DNA from: Neptuniibacter sp. CAU 1671 | GTDB lineage: Bacteria > Pseudomonadota > Gammaproteobacteria > Pseudomonadales > Balneatricaceae | DNA: 64,000 nucleotides | Direction: 5' to 3' | Assembly (NCBI RefSeq): GCF_029222905.1 | Contig: NZ_JARHUE010000003.1 | Location: forward strand, 1 to 64,000 | Shown: positions 15,737-24,801 of the stretch, in pieces | How positions within the stretch are numbered: position 1 is the stretch's first letter | How the letters are laid out: the number at the start of each line of letters is the position of its first letter | Translations under genes and position numbers: made by a program | Notes under the pieces: generated by a model | What the model saw: the letters and a program-made list of their open reading frames with translations, nothing else | Told to the model about the DNA's origin: nothing | Database searches by the model: none

Positions 15737-18520
15737 ATGCAGCCTAAATCAGTTCCGTCGCAGACCGGTTATAGCCTGAAAATTACCGGGGCAGGTTGTC
15801 AGAGTTGTGTGGCTAAAATTGAGCACGCGCTTCAGGCTGTGCCCGGCGTTACTGCGGCGCAGATGGACTTTGCAACCAGAACGGCGACAGCGGAAGGTGT
15901 CGTTACTCCTCAGGCGTTGCTCGCGGCGATAGAAGCGCTTGGCTATGGGGCGACGATCGAAGTGGCTGAAGCATCCAACACGCCATCTGACTTTACCTTG
16001 CTGCATATTGAGGGCGCTGGGTGTAAAAGTTGTCAGGTGAAAATTGAGCAGGCACTTGCACAGTTACCGGGCGTGCAGGATGCTCAAATGGATTTCCCCA
16101 AACGCCTGGTCAGGGTGTCTGGAACTGCCACTGACTCTGAATTGACCGCAGCCATCAAGGCGCTGGGGTACGGGGCCACGGTGGTTGCGGATGAATCTGA
16201 AACTGAAACCCCATCTGAGGTTACGCCCCAGCCTGTTACACAATCTCAAATCTCTTCGGGGGCACAGGTTGTCGAGGCTGAGTGTGAATTGCTGATCGAA
16301 GGCGCCACCTGCGCCAGTTGTGTCGCCAAAATTGAGAAATCCCTCACCGCCGTACCGGGTGTGCGCAGTGCCAGCATGAACCTAGCCGAACACAGTGCAA
16401 CGGTGCAGGGCGTTGCAAGCGTCGATGCCTTGATTCAGGCAGTGGCAGCGGCGGGATACCATGCCCGTCCCAGAGGCGATCTGGCCGATGCTGACCTGAT
16501 CGACGAAAAAGATGCGGCCGATCAGGCTTATTACCGAAAACTGCTCAGGGATATGGTGATTGCTCTGTCACTGGGCATTCCGCTGATGCTCTATGGCATG
16601 GTGACAGGGGAAATGTCCGTTAATACCGAAGCTGAACAACTGGGCTGGCTGGGTATAGGCGGATTGACCTTGCTGGTGATGCTTTTGTCCGGACGCCACT
16701 TTTATGTGGGTGCCTGGAAGTCACTGCGCAGCCATAACGCCAATATGGATACCCTGATTGCGCTGGGTACCGGTACCGCCTGGCTCTACTCGATGCTGGT
16801 GGTGTTGTTTCCTCAGCTACTGCCGGAGATGGCCCGGCATGTCTATTTTGAAGCGACAGCCATGATTATCGGTCTGATCAACCTGGGGTTGGCTCTGGAG
16901 ATTCGTGCCCGTGGTCGGACCTCTGAAGCGATCAAACGGCTGATCGGCCTGCAGGCAAAAACGGCCCGTGTTCAGCGTGATGGCCAGGAGATTGATATTC
17001 CCATCGAAGCGGTTCAGTTGAATGACCGGGTGCGGGTCAGACCGGGGGAAAAAATTCCCGTTGATGGGCGTGTGTTGGAAGGCCAGTCCAGTGTCGATGA
17101 GTCGATGTTGACCGGTGAGCCAATGCCAGTAGTGAAAACGGTCGATGATACGGTGGTGGGCGGTACGCTGAACAAATCCGGGACGCTGTTGTTTTGTGCC
17201 ACCCGCGTCGGCAAGGATACCTCGCTGGCGCGTATCATCGGCATGGTCAAACGCGCTCAGAACTCTAAACCACCCATTGGCCGTCTGGCGGATCTGGTGG
17301 CGGGATATTTTGTGCCATCAATCATGATCATCGCCGTGCTCAGTGCGCTGGTTTGGCTGAACTTTGGTCCTGAGCCGGTGGTCGCCTTTGCGATTGTTTC
17401 TGCCACCACGGTGCTGATTATTGCCTGCCCCTGTGCCTTAGGTCTGGCCACGCCGATGTCGGTGATGGTGGGTGTAGGTAAGGCCGCCGAGGCCGGTGTG
17501 CTGATCCGCAACGGATCTGCGCTGCAGAATGCCTCCAAAATCACTGCCATGATTCTCGATAAAACCGGCACCATTACTGCGGGCGCACCTCAGGTGACTG
17601 CCATTCAGACATTTGGCTCTCTGGATGAGCAGGCTGTACTTAGGTTGGCTGCCAGTCTTGAGCAGGGTTCAGAACATCCGCTGGCTGAATCGATTGTGCG
17701 TTCGGCAACAGAACAGGGGTTGGCGCTGAGTCCGGTCGCTCACTTTGAAGCCATCTCCGGCAAAGGTGTGACCGGTGAAGTTGAAACACAGATACTGTTG
17801 TTTGGTAATGACAAACTGATGCAACAACATGGGGTGAATATTGAACAGCAGACCCCTGTCGCGCGGCAGATGGCAGAGCAGGGCCAGACGCCAATGTATC
17901 TGGCAGTGAATGGCGCTCTGGTTGCGCTGGTGGGGGTTTCTGACCCGGTTAAAGCAGATTCCAAAGCTGCCATTAAACGTCTGCTGGAGAGTGGTATTCG
18001 GGTGGTAATGCTGACCGGTGATAATGCAGTGACCGCCCAGGCCGTGGCCGCCGAGGTCGGGATTACTGAAGTATTTGCCGAGGTGTTGCCAGAGCAGAAG
18101 GCAGAAAAAGTGATTCAGTTGCAGCAGCAGGGCGAGATGGTCGGCATGACCGGAGATGGTATTAATGATGCCCCCGCGCTGGCTCAGGCCGATGTGGGGT
18201 TTGCGATTGGTACCGGAACCGATGTCGCGATTGAAAGTGCGGATGTGACACTGATGCGTGGATCGCTGCATGGGCTGGCCGATGCGATTGCAGTCAGTCG
18301 GGCTACTCTGCGTAATATCAAACAGAATCTGTTTGGTGCCTTTATTTATAATGTGGCGGGCATCCCGATCGCCGCAGGTGTGCTTTATCCGCTCTCGGGC
18401 ATTCTGCTCAGTCCCGTGATCGCCGGTGCTGCGATGGCATTTTCTTCCCTGACTGTAGTCAGTAATGCCAACCGACTGCGACTGTTTAAAGCGCAGGGTG
18501 CTCAGTGGGAGGCAAGATGA
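15737..18520 (+). CDS. Copper-translocating P1B-type ATPase with three metal-binding domains
   Basis: 927 residues from the ATG at 15737, preceded by GGAG; the frame extends 30 bases upstream without a better start. Three N-terminal HMA domains carry GAGC21-QSC24, GAGC96-KSC99 and GATC192-ASC195. The membrane part contains the CPC motif (C564-P-C566) that defines Cu(I) pumps, followed by the phosphorylated D608 in DKTGT and the hinge [11 protein letters not shown]. The protein exports Cu(I) from the cytoplasm to the periplasm, where CopA oxidises it. Two of the three HMA motifs have GAG in place of the usual GMT. It lies 57 bases after copB; the next gene overlaps its stop. Confidence 0.95.
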   Translation: MQPKSVPSQTGYSLKITGAGCQSCVAKIEHALQAVPGVTAAQMDFATRTATAEGVVTPQALLAAIEALGYGATIEVAEASNTPSDFTLLHIEGAGCKSCQVKIEQALAQLPGVQDAQMDFPKRLVRVSGTATDSELTAAIKALGYGATVVADESETETPSEVTPQPVTQSQISSGAQVVEAECELLIEGATCASCVAKIEKSLTAVPGVRSASMNLAEHSATVQGVASVDALIQAVAAAGYHARPRGDLADADLIDEKDAADQAYYRKLLRDMVIALSLGIPLMLYGMVTGEMSVNTEAEQLGWLGIGGLTLLVMLLSGRHFYVGAWKSLRSHNANMDTLIALGTGTAWLYSMLVVLFPQLLPEMARHVYFEATAMIIGLINLGLALEIRARGRTSEAIKRLIGLQAKTARVQRDGQEIDIPIEAVQLNDRVRVRPGEKIPVDGRVLEGQSSVDESMLTGEPMPVVKTVDDTVVGGTLNKSGTLLFCATRVGKDTSLARIIGMVKRAQNSKPPIGRLADLVAGYFVPSIMIIAVLSALVWLNFGPEPVVAFAIVSATTVLIIACPCALGLATPMSVMVGVGKAAEAGVLIRNGSALQNASKITAMILDKTGTITAGAPQVTAIQTFGSLDEQAVLRLAASLEQGSEHPLAESIVRSATEQGLALSPVAHFEAISGKGVTGEVETQILLFGNDKLMQQHGVNIEQQTPVARQMAEQGQTPMYLAVNGALVALVGVSDPVKADSKAAIKRLLESGIRVVMLTGDNAVTAQAVAAEVGITEVFAEVLPEQKAEKVIQLQQQGEMVGMTGDGINDAPALAQADVGFAIGTGTDVAIESADVTLMRGSLHGLADAIAVSRATLRNIKQNLFGAFIYNVAGIPIAAGVLYPLSGILLSPVIAGAAMAFSSLTVVSNANRLRLFKAQGAQWEAR

Positions 18521-18891
18521 TGCTGTGGGTAAATGTTGCCGGGGTGTTGCTGATTGCGCTGATTATCTGGTGGTTCTGGATGTATAAGGGGGGCGCTGGA
18601 TCTGCGTCAGTTTCAGGCCCTGTCACCATTACTGTGGTGGATGGTGTGTATCAGCCTTCACATATTCAGCTCCCGGCCAATACTGAGACGCGTCTTCTGT
18701 TTCTGCGTAAAGATCCTTCGCCCTGCGCCAGTGTTGTGGTGTTTGATCAGTTGGATCTGAGTCAGGAACTGCCCCTGAACGAGCCTGTTGAAATTGCGCT
18801 TAAACCTCTTCCACCGGGGCGTTACAGCTTCGCCTGTCAGATGCACATGTATCAGGGCGAGCTGATTGTTGAAGCGGCAGCCCAGGGTTGA
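18517..18891 (+). CDS. Membrane-anchored cupredoxin-domain protein
   Basis: 124 residues from the ATG at 18517, which overlaps the TGA of the ATPase gene (ATGA) and follows GGGAGG. One N-terminal membrane segment ([18 protein letters not shown]), then a cupredoxin fold: [19 protein letters not shown], the strand [19 protein letters not shown], and [14 protein letters not shown] near the end, where Cys, His and Met could form a copper site. Similar small proteins accompany CopA-type ATPases and may receive or pass copper at the membrane surface. It is the last gene of the cluster and ends 6 bases before the convergent LysR gene. Confidence 0.85.
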   Translation: MMLWVNVAGVLLIALIIWWFWMYKGGAGSASVSGPVTITVVDGVYQPSHIQLPANTETRLLFLRKDPSPCASVVVFDQLDLSQELPLNEPVEIALKPLPPGRYSFACQMHMYQGELIVEAAAQG

Positions 18892-18897
18892 GCCGAA

Positions 18898-19797
18898 TCA
18901 GCTGCGATTTGCTGCTGCGCTTTCGGCGGATGGCCGCAGATGTTCAGCCAGATAATCGACCAGCATCCTAACCTTGGTTGAGAGGTGCCGATTCTGAGGG
19001 TACACCGCCCAGATCCCTTCCCCGGTTTGCTGGTACTCACTTAACACAGGTACCAGCGCGCCAGTCTCGATCAGTTCTGTCACGTAATAGTCTGGCAGCT
19101 GTACCAGTCCCAGTCCCTTGCGGGCAGCATCCAGCAGCGCTTCACCACTGTTACAACGAATATTGCCCCTGACTTTAATATGCCGCTCATGCCCGCGTTC
19201 CTGAAAGCGCCAGTAATCGAGGGTGCCCAGCAGGCAATTGTGTTGATTAAGCTCCGACAGGTGAGTGGGTGCAGGGTGTCTGTCCAGGTAATCCGGCGAG
19301 GCACAGACATAGAGTTTGCGGGGGGCAAGACGTCGGGCCATCAGACTGGAATCCTCCAGTTTGCCCAGGCGAATCGCCAGATCAAAACCGCCTTCAATCA
19401 GGTCCAGTTGTTTGTTGGTCAGAAACAACTGGATTTCCAGTTCAGGATACTCCGCCAGAAAATCATGCAGCAGCGGTGCAATCCGTGACTGACCATAGGT
19501 GGTGGGGGCGGTAATCTTCAGGCTGCCGCGGGGTGTTTGTTGCAGGTCCTGCAGAGAACGTTCTGCGCTTTCCAGACCGTCCAGCAGTTGCCGACAGTGC
19601 TGATAATAAAAGCGCCCGGCTTCGGTGATGCTGACTTTACGGGTGGTGCGATAGAGCAGCTTGCTGGAGAGTCGGTTCTCCAGTTTGTTGACCTGGCGAC
19701 TGACCTGCGCGGTGGAGATGTTCAGCTGTCGGGCCGCAGCGGTAAAGCTGCCAGTTTCAGCGACGGCCACAAATTCACACACGCCCTCCCAGTTCAT
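18898..19797 (-). CDS. LysR-family transcriptional regulator, divergent from the formaldehyde genes
   Basis: 299 residues with an N-terminal winged helix-turn-helix (about 1-60: FTAAARQLNISTAQVSRQVNKLE) and a periplasmic-binding-like effector domain (about 90-295). It is divergent from the frmA-type gene with a 101-base intergenic region, the usual arrangement for a LysR protein controlling its neighbour, although local regulators of frmA are more often of the FrmR type. The target is inferred from position only. Confidence 0.9.
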   Translation of the reverse strand: MNWEGVCEFVAVAETGSFTAAARQLNISTAQVSRQVNKLENRLSSKLLYRTTRKVSITEAGRFYYQHCRQLLDGLESAERSLQDLQQTPRGSLKITAPTTYGQSRIAPLLHDFLAEYPELEIQLFLTNKQLDLIEGGFDLAIRLGKLEDSSLMARRLAPRKLYVCASPDYLDRHPAPTHLSELNQHNCLLGTLDYWRFQERGHERHIKVRGNIRCNSGEALLDAARKGLGLVQLPDYYVTELIETGALVPVLSEYQQTGEGIWAVYPQNRHLSTKVRMLVDYLAEHLRPSAESAAANRS

Positions 19798-19877
19798 TAT
19801 TACTCACCTGTAAATATTATTTGATAAAAGGCTAGATTATTCTTGCTGGGTAACAAAATACAATGCCTTTTTACTGA

Positions 19878-21017
<1,140 letters not shown>

Positions 21018-21043
21018 TTGTCTCCAGAGCTAAGGAAACCGAT

Positions 21044-21880
21044 ATGTCTTTGGAGTTGAAAAGTAACTACCAGAGTTTTGGTGGTCGACAGCAGCAGTAC
21101 CTGCATCAGTCCGAGGTGCTGCACTGTCAGATGCGGTTTGCCATCTATCTGCCGCCACAGGCAGAAGTCAGCCCGGTGCCGGTGGTGTACTGGCTGTCGG
21201 GTCTGACCTGCACCGATGAAAACTTTATTCAGAAAGCTGGCGCCCAACGGGTCGCCAGCGAGCTGGGCCTTGCAATCGTTTGTCCCGACACCAGCCCGCG
21301 GGGTGAGGGGGTTGCGGATGATCCTGAGGGCGCTTATGACCTGGGGCTGGGTGCAAGCTTTTATGTCAATGCAACGCAGTCGCCCTGGAAGGCTCATTAT
21401 CAGATGTATGATTATGTGGTGCATGAGCTGCCCGCCTTGATTGAAGCGAATTTCAATGTGCAGGCCAAGCGTGCGATTGCCGGCCACTCTATGGGGGGGC
21501 ATGGCGCGTTGGTGATTGGGTTGCGCAATCAGGACCGCTATAGCTCTGTTTCGGCGTTCAGTCCTATTGCGAACCCGACCCAGTGTCCGTGGGGACAAAA
21601 AGCACTGACGGCTTACTTGGGCACAGACACAGCTGACTGGGCTGAATACGATGCATCGCGTCTGTTGTCGAGCATGGCTGATGCGCCGCCGATGCTGGTG
21701 GATCAGGGCGAAGCGGATGAATTCCTGGCGACACAGCTACATCCTCAGGCGTTGCAGCAGGCTGCCGCGAAAGCGGGGCATGATCTAACGTATCGGCTGC
21801 GTCCGGGCTACGATCACAGCTACTACTTCATCGCCAGTTTTATTGAAGATCACCTGCGGTTCCACGCGCGCTATTTTTGA
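21044..21880 (+). CDS. fghA: S-formylglutathione hydrolase
   Basis: 278 residues of the esterase D family. Nucleophile S149 lies in GHSMGGHGAL; the LSGLTCTDENF stretch near the oxyanion hole and the C-terminal RPGYDHSYYFI (catalytic His) are diagnostic. It splits S-formylglutathione into formate and glutathione, completing the pathway begun by the upstream dehydrogenase. Start follows TAAGGAAACC. A strong terminator follows directly. Confidence 0.96.
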   Translation: MSLELKSNYQSFGGRQQQYLHQSEVLHCQMRFAIYLPPQAEVSPVPVVYWLSGLTCTDENFIQKAGAQRVASELGLAIVCPDTSPRGEGVADDPEGAYDLGLGASFYVNATQSPWKAHYQMYDYVVHELPALIEANFNVQAKRAIAGHSMGGHGALVIGLRNQDRYSSVSAFSPIANPTQCPWGQKALTAYLGTDTADWAEYDASRLLSSMADAPPMLVDQGEADEFLATQLHPQALQQAAAKAGHDLTYRLRPGYDHSYYFIASFIEDHLRFHARYF

Positions 21881-21887
21881 TGCCCTT

Positions 21888-21914
21888 GGGGGCGCGGCCC
21901 GCGCCCCCTTTTTT
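21888..21914 (+). terminator. Intrinsic terminator of the formaldehyde operon
   Basis: GGGGGCGCG pairs perfectly with CGCGCCCCC around GCC and is followed by six T, 8 bases after the hydrolase stop. Confidence 0.95.
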
Positions 21915-21923
21915 GCCTGTTTA

Positions 21924-21937
21924 TTGACCCAAGTCAA
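21924..21937 (+). promoter_or_regulatory. FNR/Anr-type box (candidate)
   Basis: TTGACCCAAGTCAA is a perfect inverted repeat TTGAC-N4-GTCAA, close to the TTGAT-N4-ATCAA consensus of FNR and Anr. It lies 48 bases before the first possible start of the SUMF1 gene. A class II arrangement would put transcription start near 21972. That would leave little leader for the ATG at 21985, but about 46 bases for the ATG at 22018. Confidence 0.5.
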
Positions 21938-21984
21938 TTAAGTGTATAAAACTTAATTCAGTTAACTCTGATTTAGGCCTGCTC

Positions 21985-23394
21985 ATGCAACGTTCAAAAT
22001 CCGGTTCCGGTGGGATAATGGATGATTCCCTGTCCACTCCGGAGGCACGTTCCTCAAGCCCTCAGGCTGATGTAATCCACAACAGAGATGTGACTGACAC
22101 TCAGAGTCGCCAGTCGGTCGGGTTATATTGTCGAATCTCAGGTCTGGCCCTGAGTTCTGATGTCCCGCACTTCCGCTGCCAGCGCTGCAGGGAAACCTTC
22201 CTGCTGAAATATCGTTTTGAAGAACAGCCTATGTGTCAGGACTGTGCCCAGCGCAGTGGCCTGACGCGGTTGTTACTGCACGAACGTGAAGGCCGTGAAC
22301 AGTATATTGATCAGGCGCTGGATAAACGCTTCGAAATTCTGAAAGAAGACCTGCTGTCTGAAATGCGCAGTGAAATTCGTAATCAACTCGAGATTATGCT
22401 GACGCATCAGGAGAATGAGAAACGGGTTCTTGAAGATGCAGTTGAACAGGTAGTACGCCGCCGATTGCATGGTGTTTCCCTGCCTGCAGGTGAGCTGCTC
22501 CCGGGTGTGGTCGCTCAGAATATTGAGAAAAAACATCAGCGGGAACAGGAACATCTGCGCCAGACTTTCAATGCTCAGCTGGATCAGGTTTCCGCAAGTC
22601 TGCAGAGTAAGATTGATGCCCTGACAGAAGGCTCCCAGACACAAGCGAAATCCAGTGCTGTGCCTGAAATGACTCTGGCGCCACCGTTGGCAGATAAGAG
22701 TGATCCGGTTTATATCCTGCCGCTACGTGAGCAGGATTTTGTCACCATTCCATCCGGTACTTTCCTGATGGGTGAAGGCGAAAAACAGCAGCGTATCGCC
22801 GTAGGTACATTTGAGTTGCAAATTACCCCGATGACATTTGCGCAGTATGATGCTTACTGTGACCAAGTTGGTAGAAACCGGCCTGATGATTCAGGGTGGG
22901 GACGCGGTCAGCGTCCTGCCACCCACATCACTTACTGGGATGCTGTCGAATTTTGCGAATGGTTGACGGAACATGGTGATCATATCTACCGTCTTCCCAC
23001 CGAAGCGGAATGGGAATATGCCTGCCGGGCGGGTACCAATACCCGTTTCTGGTATGGCAGCCAGCCTGATTTGAGCAAAATGCACTGCTCACGTGAAAAC
23101 ATCGGTGATGCGGGTCGTACCCTGCCGGTGGGGCATTTTCCGCCCAACCCCTGGGGTCTCTATGATATGCATGGCAACGTCTGGGAGTGGTGTGCGTCTA
23201 TTTACAGCCCCCATTACAACGGAGCCGAAGAGATTGACGCCAGTAAAGAGCGCAATGATGACCGTGATCGTGTGCTGAGAGGCGGTGCCTGGTTGTACAC
23301 CCAGGCATTGTGCCGCTCCGCCTGCCGCTATACGCGCTGGCCGGATGGTCGTAATAACAACATTGGCTTCAGGGTTGCCCGATCCAAGAAATAA
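21985..23394 (+). CDS. Zinc-ribbon, coiled-coil and SUMF1-domain protein
   Basis: 469 residues (458 if it starts at the in-frame ATG at 22018). No signal peptide. Order: disordered start; a zinc ribbon (about 55-90) with CQRC and CQDC pairs; a charged coiled-coil region (about 100-215); a SUMF1/formylglycine-generating-enzyme fold (about 245-468) with IPSGTFLMGEG, PTEAEWEYACRAG, WGLYDMHGNVWEWC and RGGAW...NNNIGFRVA. In true formylglycine-generating enzymes two Cys near the C-terminus bind copper; here the first is Tyr (LYTQALC) and only the second remains, so that activity is doubtful. The fold is also used in other enzymes and as a binding domain. It stands alone, behind an FNR/Anr-like box. 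Role unknown. Confidence 0.88.
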   Translation: MQRSKSGSGGIMDDSLSTPEARSSSPQADVIHNRDVTDTQSRQSVGLYCRISGLALSSDVPHFRCQRCRETFLLKYRFEEQPMCQDCAQRSGLTRLLLHEREGREQYIDQALDKRFEILKEDLLSEMRSEIRNQLEIMLTHQENEKRVLEDAVEQVVRRRLHGVSLPAGELLPGVVAQNIEKKHQREQEHLRQTFNAQLDQVSASLQSKIDALTEGSQTQAKSSAVPEMTLAPPLADKSDPVYILPLREQDFVTIPSGTFLMGEGEKQQRIAVGTFELQITPMTFAQYDAYCDQVGRNRPDDSGWGRGQRPATHITYWDAVEFCEWLTEHGDHIYRLPTEAEWEYACRAGTNTRFWYGSQPDLSKMHCSRENIGDAGRTLPVGHFPPNPWGLYDMHGNVWEWCASIYSPHYNGAEEIDASKERNDDRDRVLRGGAWLYTQALCRSACRYTRWPDGRNNNIGFRVARSKK

Positions 23395-23411
23395 ATCCTG
23401 TGGCGGCCTGG

Positions 23412-23735
23412 CTAAAATGCTTCAGTCAGGCCGCTTTCAAATCGCGTGAAACTGATTTTGATAATCATGCTGCCTGAATGTTGCACCAGCCAGAATTCAT
23501 CACCTCTTTTCCAGACTTTGCGACTGCGCGAACAATAGGTCTTTTTGTGTTGTAGCAGGCGCTTGCAGGTATGTTCACTGGTCAGGCTAAAGTCGGGTCG
23601 TCCCCAGACGGAATAGAGTGACTGTAATGAATCTCCTGCGCTGATGCGTTGATTACCCACCAGAATTGAAGCATCACCCGCGAAGACATCTCCTGCCCAT
23701 ACAATCAGGGCGAGTGTTATTGATATGTAGTGCAT
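23412..23735 (-). CDS. Small secreted protein, DUF2845-like
   Basis: 107 residues from the ATG at 23735, preceded by AAAGGAA and followed by a signal peptide (ITLALIVWAGDVFA). The mature part (SILVGNQRISAGDSLQSLYSVWGRPD, given here as its key features LVGN, GDSLQSL and WGRPD) resembles DUF2845 or BamE-like small periplasmic domains. Two Cys residues in HTCKRLLQHKKTYC may form a disulfide. An inverted repeat at 23405-23436 (GCGGCCTG/CAGGCCGC) spans its 3' end and may end transcription from both sides. Function unknown. Confidence 0.68.
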   Translation of the reverse strand: MHYISITLALIVWAGDVFAGDASILVGNQRISAGDSLQSLYSVWGRPDFSLTSEHTCKRLLQHKKTYCSRSRKVWKRGDEFWLVQHSGSMIIKISFTRFESGLTEAF

Positions 23736-23755
23736 CTGAGATTCCTTTCTCAAAG

Positions 23756-23776
23756 CGGGTGTCCTTCATGGACACC
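23756..23776 (-). terminator. Probable terminator hairpin after the TMEM165-family gene
   Basis: GGGTGTCC pairs with GGACACCC around ATGAA on the minus strand. It lies 16 bases past the stop at 23792. The following GCTTTG has only a short T run, so termination may be weak. Confidence 0.5.
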
Positions 23777-23791
23777 CATAACCTAGCCTTA

Positions 23792-24352
23792 TCAGGCTAG
23801 CACACCACTGTGCCAGATGCCGACCGCGGCAAATACTACGGCTGCCGTGATACGGGTGGCATTCATGGGGATACGTTGCATCAGATATTCGCCGGCATAA
23901 ACAACCGGTACATTGGCGATCAGCATACCAAGCGTTGTGCCCAGGGTTACCCAAATGACTGAATCAAACTGAGCGCCCAGCAGAACCGTCGCAACCTGAG
24001 TTTTATCGCCGATCTCTGCAAGGAAAAACAGCAGCGTGGATACTACAAACGGTCCGTACTGATCAAAGCGACTGTCGGTGTCGTCCTCTTTGTCGGGAAT
24101 CAGCAACCAGAGGGCGAGTGCAACAAAACTACCGCCAATGACCCAGCGGCCCAGTTCGGATTGCAGGAACTGACCAAGCCAGTTGCCTAGCCAGGCAGAC
24201 ACGGCATGGTTAAGCAGGGTAGCGACCAGAATGCCGGCAATTATCGCGGTTTTGTTGCGAAAACGGGCAGCGAGCAACAGGGATAACAGCTGAGTTTTAT
24301 CGCCGATCTCTGCGAGGGCAACGGTCAGTGTGGAGGTGAAAAAAGCATCCAT
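23792..24352 (-). CDS. TMEM165/GDT1 family (UPF0016) cation exporter, probable Mn2+ exporter
   Basis: 186 residues with six predicted membrane segments arranged as two homologous halves, each with the family motif E-IGDKTQ (ALAEIGDKTQLL near residue 15, LAEIGDKTQVAT near residue 115). The family exchanges Mn2+ or Ca2+ for protons; the bacterial members act in Mn efflux. The yybP-ykoY riboswitch in its leader supports Mn as substrate. Start follows GGAG at the edge of a leader stem. Confidence 0.93.
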   Translation of the reverse strand: MDAFFTSTLTVALAEIGDKTQLLSLLLAARFRNKTAIIAGILVATLLNHAVSAWLGNWLGQFLQSELGRWVIGGSFVALALWLLIPDKEDDTDSRFDQYGPFVVSTLLFFLAEIGDKTQVATVLLGAQFDSVIWVTLGTTLGMLIANVPVVYAGEYLMQRIPMNATRITAAVVFAAVGIWHSGVLA

Positions 24353-24420
24353 AATGGAACTCCGGTGGGCAAATCAACCAAAGGCAAACGACAGTCGCCC
24401 ACCAAGGGACTGGCATTTAC

Positions 24421-24535
24421 CTCAGGTCTTGCCAATACCATCGTGAGTGATGGTACGAGACTGCCATAAGCCATTGTGGGCTCAAGTATGTTGACAGACT
24501 CTCTTCCGGGAAAGGAAGAAGACTACTCCCCTAAG
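24421..24535 (-). promoter_or_regulatory. yybP-ykoY (Mn2+) riboswitch in the leader of the exporter gene
   Basis: On the minus strand the leader reads GGGGAGTAG, then a stem with TCTTCTTCC, then GTCAACATACTTG, a variable hairpin, and GGCAAGACC. These are conserved blocks of the yybP-ykoY class, which binds Mn2+. Downstream, GGTGGGC (24397-24403) can pair with GCCCACC (24364-24370), whose 3' edge touches the GGAG ribosome-binding site at 24360-24363. Control of translation is therefore likely. Family membership is by recalled consensus, not by a covariance search. Confidence 0.88.
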
Positions 24536-24544
24536 ACAGGCCAA

Positions 24545-24572
24545 TTTTAACCTGATGTATTGTGCGTTGCAA
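24545..24572 (-). promoter_or_regulatory. Probable sigma-70 promoter for the riboswitch-exporter transcript
   Basis: TTGCAA (24567-24572) and TTAAAA (24545-24550) on the minus strand are 16 bases apart. Transcription would start just before the GGGGAGTAG block of the riboswitch. Confidence 0.5.
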
Positions 24573-24801
24573 TAATGCGGAAACGGGTGATTCAGGGGAA
24601 GTTGAACAGCCGTTTGGATATTTTCCGGAGCTAACAATTAAAGGTGTCGGGCCGACTCTGTAATATTGTGCGTCTCTAATATTCGGTGTTTTCGATTGAC
24701 CAGAGATAGACTGGTGTCAATGCGATGCTTTGGTGAAGCGTCTAAAGTGCCATTATGAATGTGCTGCAACTGTACCGATCTGCTTAGGAGTATTGCGATT
24801 C

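Noticed and set aside
23405-23436. GCGGCCTG/CAGGCCGC inverted repeat as a separate strong terminator
   Set aside because: The stem is good but the 16-base loop and the TTT that follows are weak; mentioned only with the neighbouring gene.
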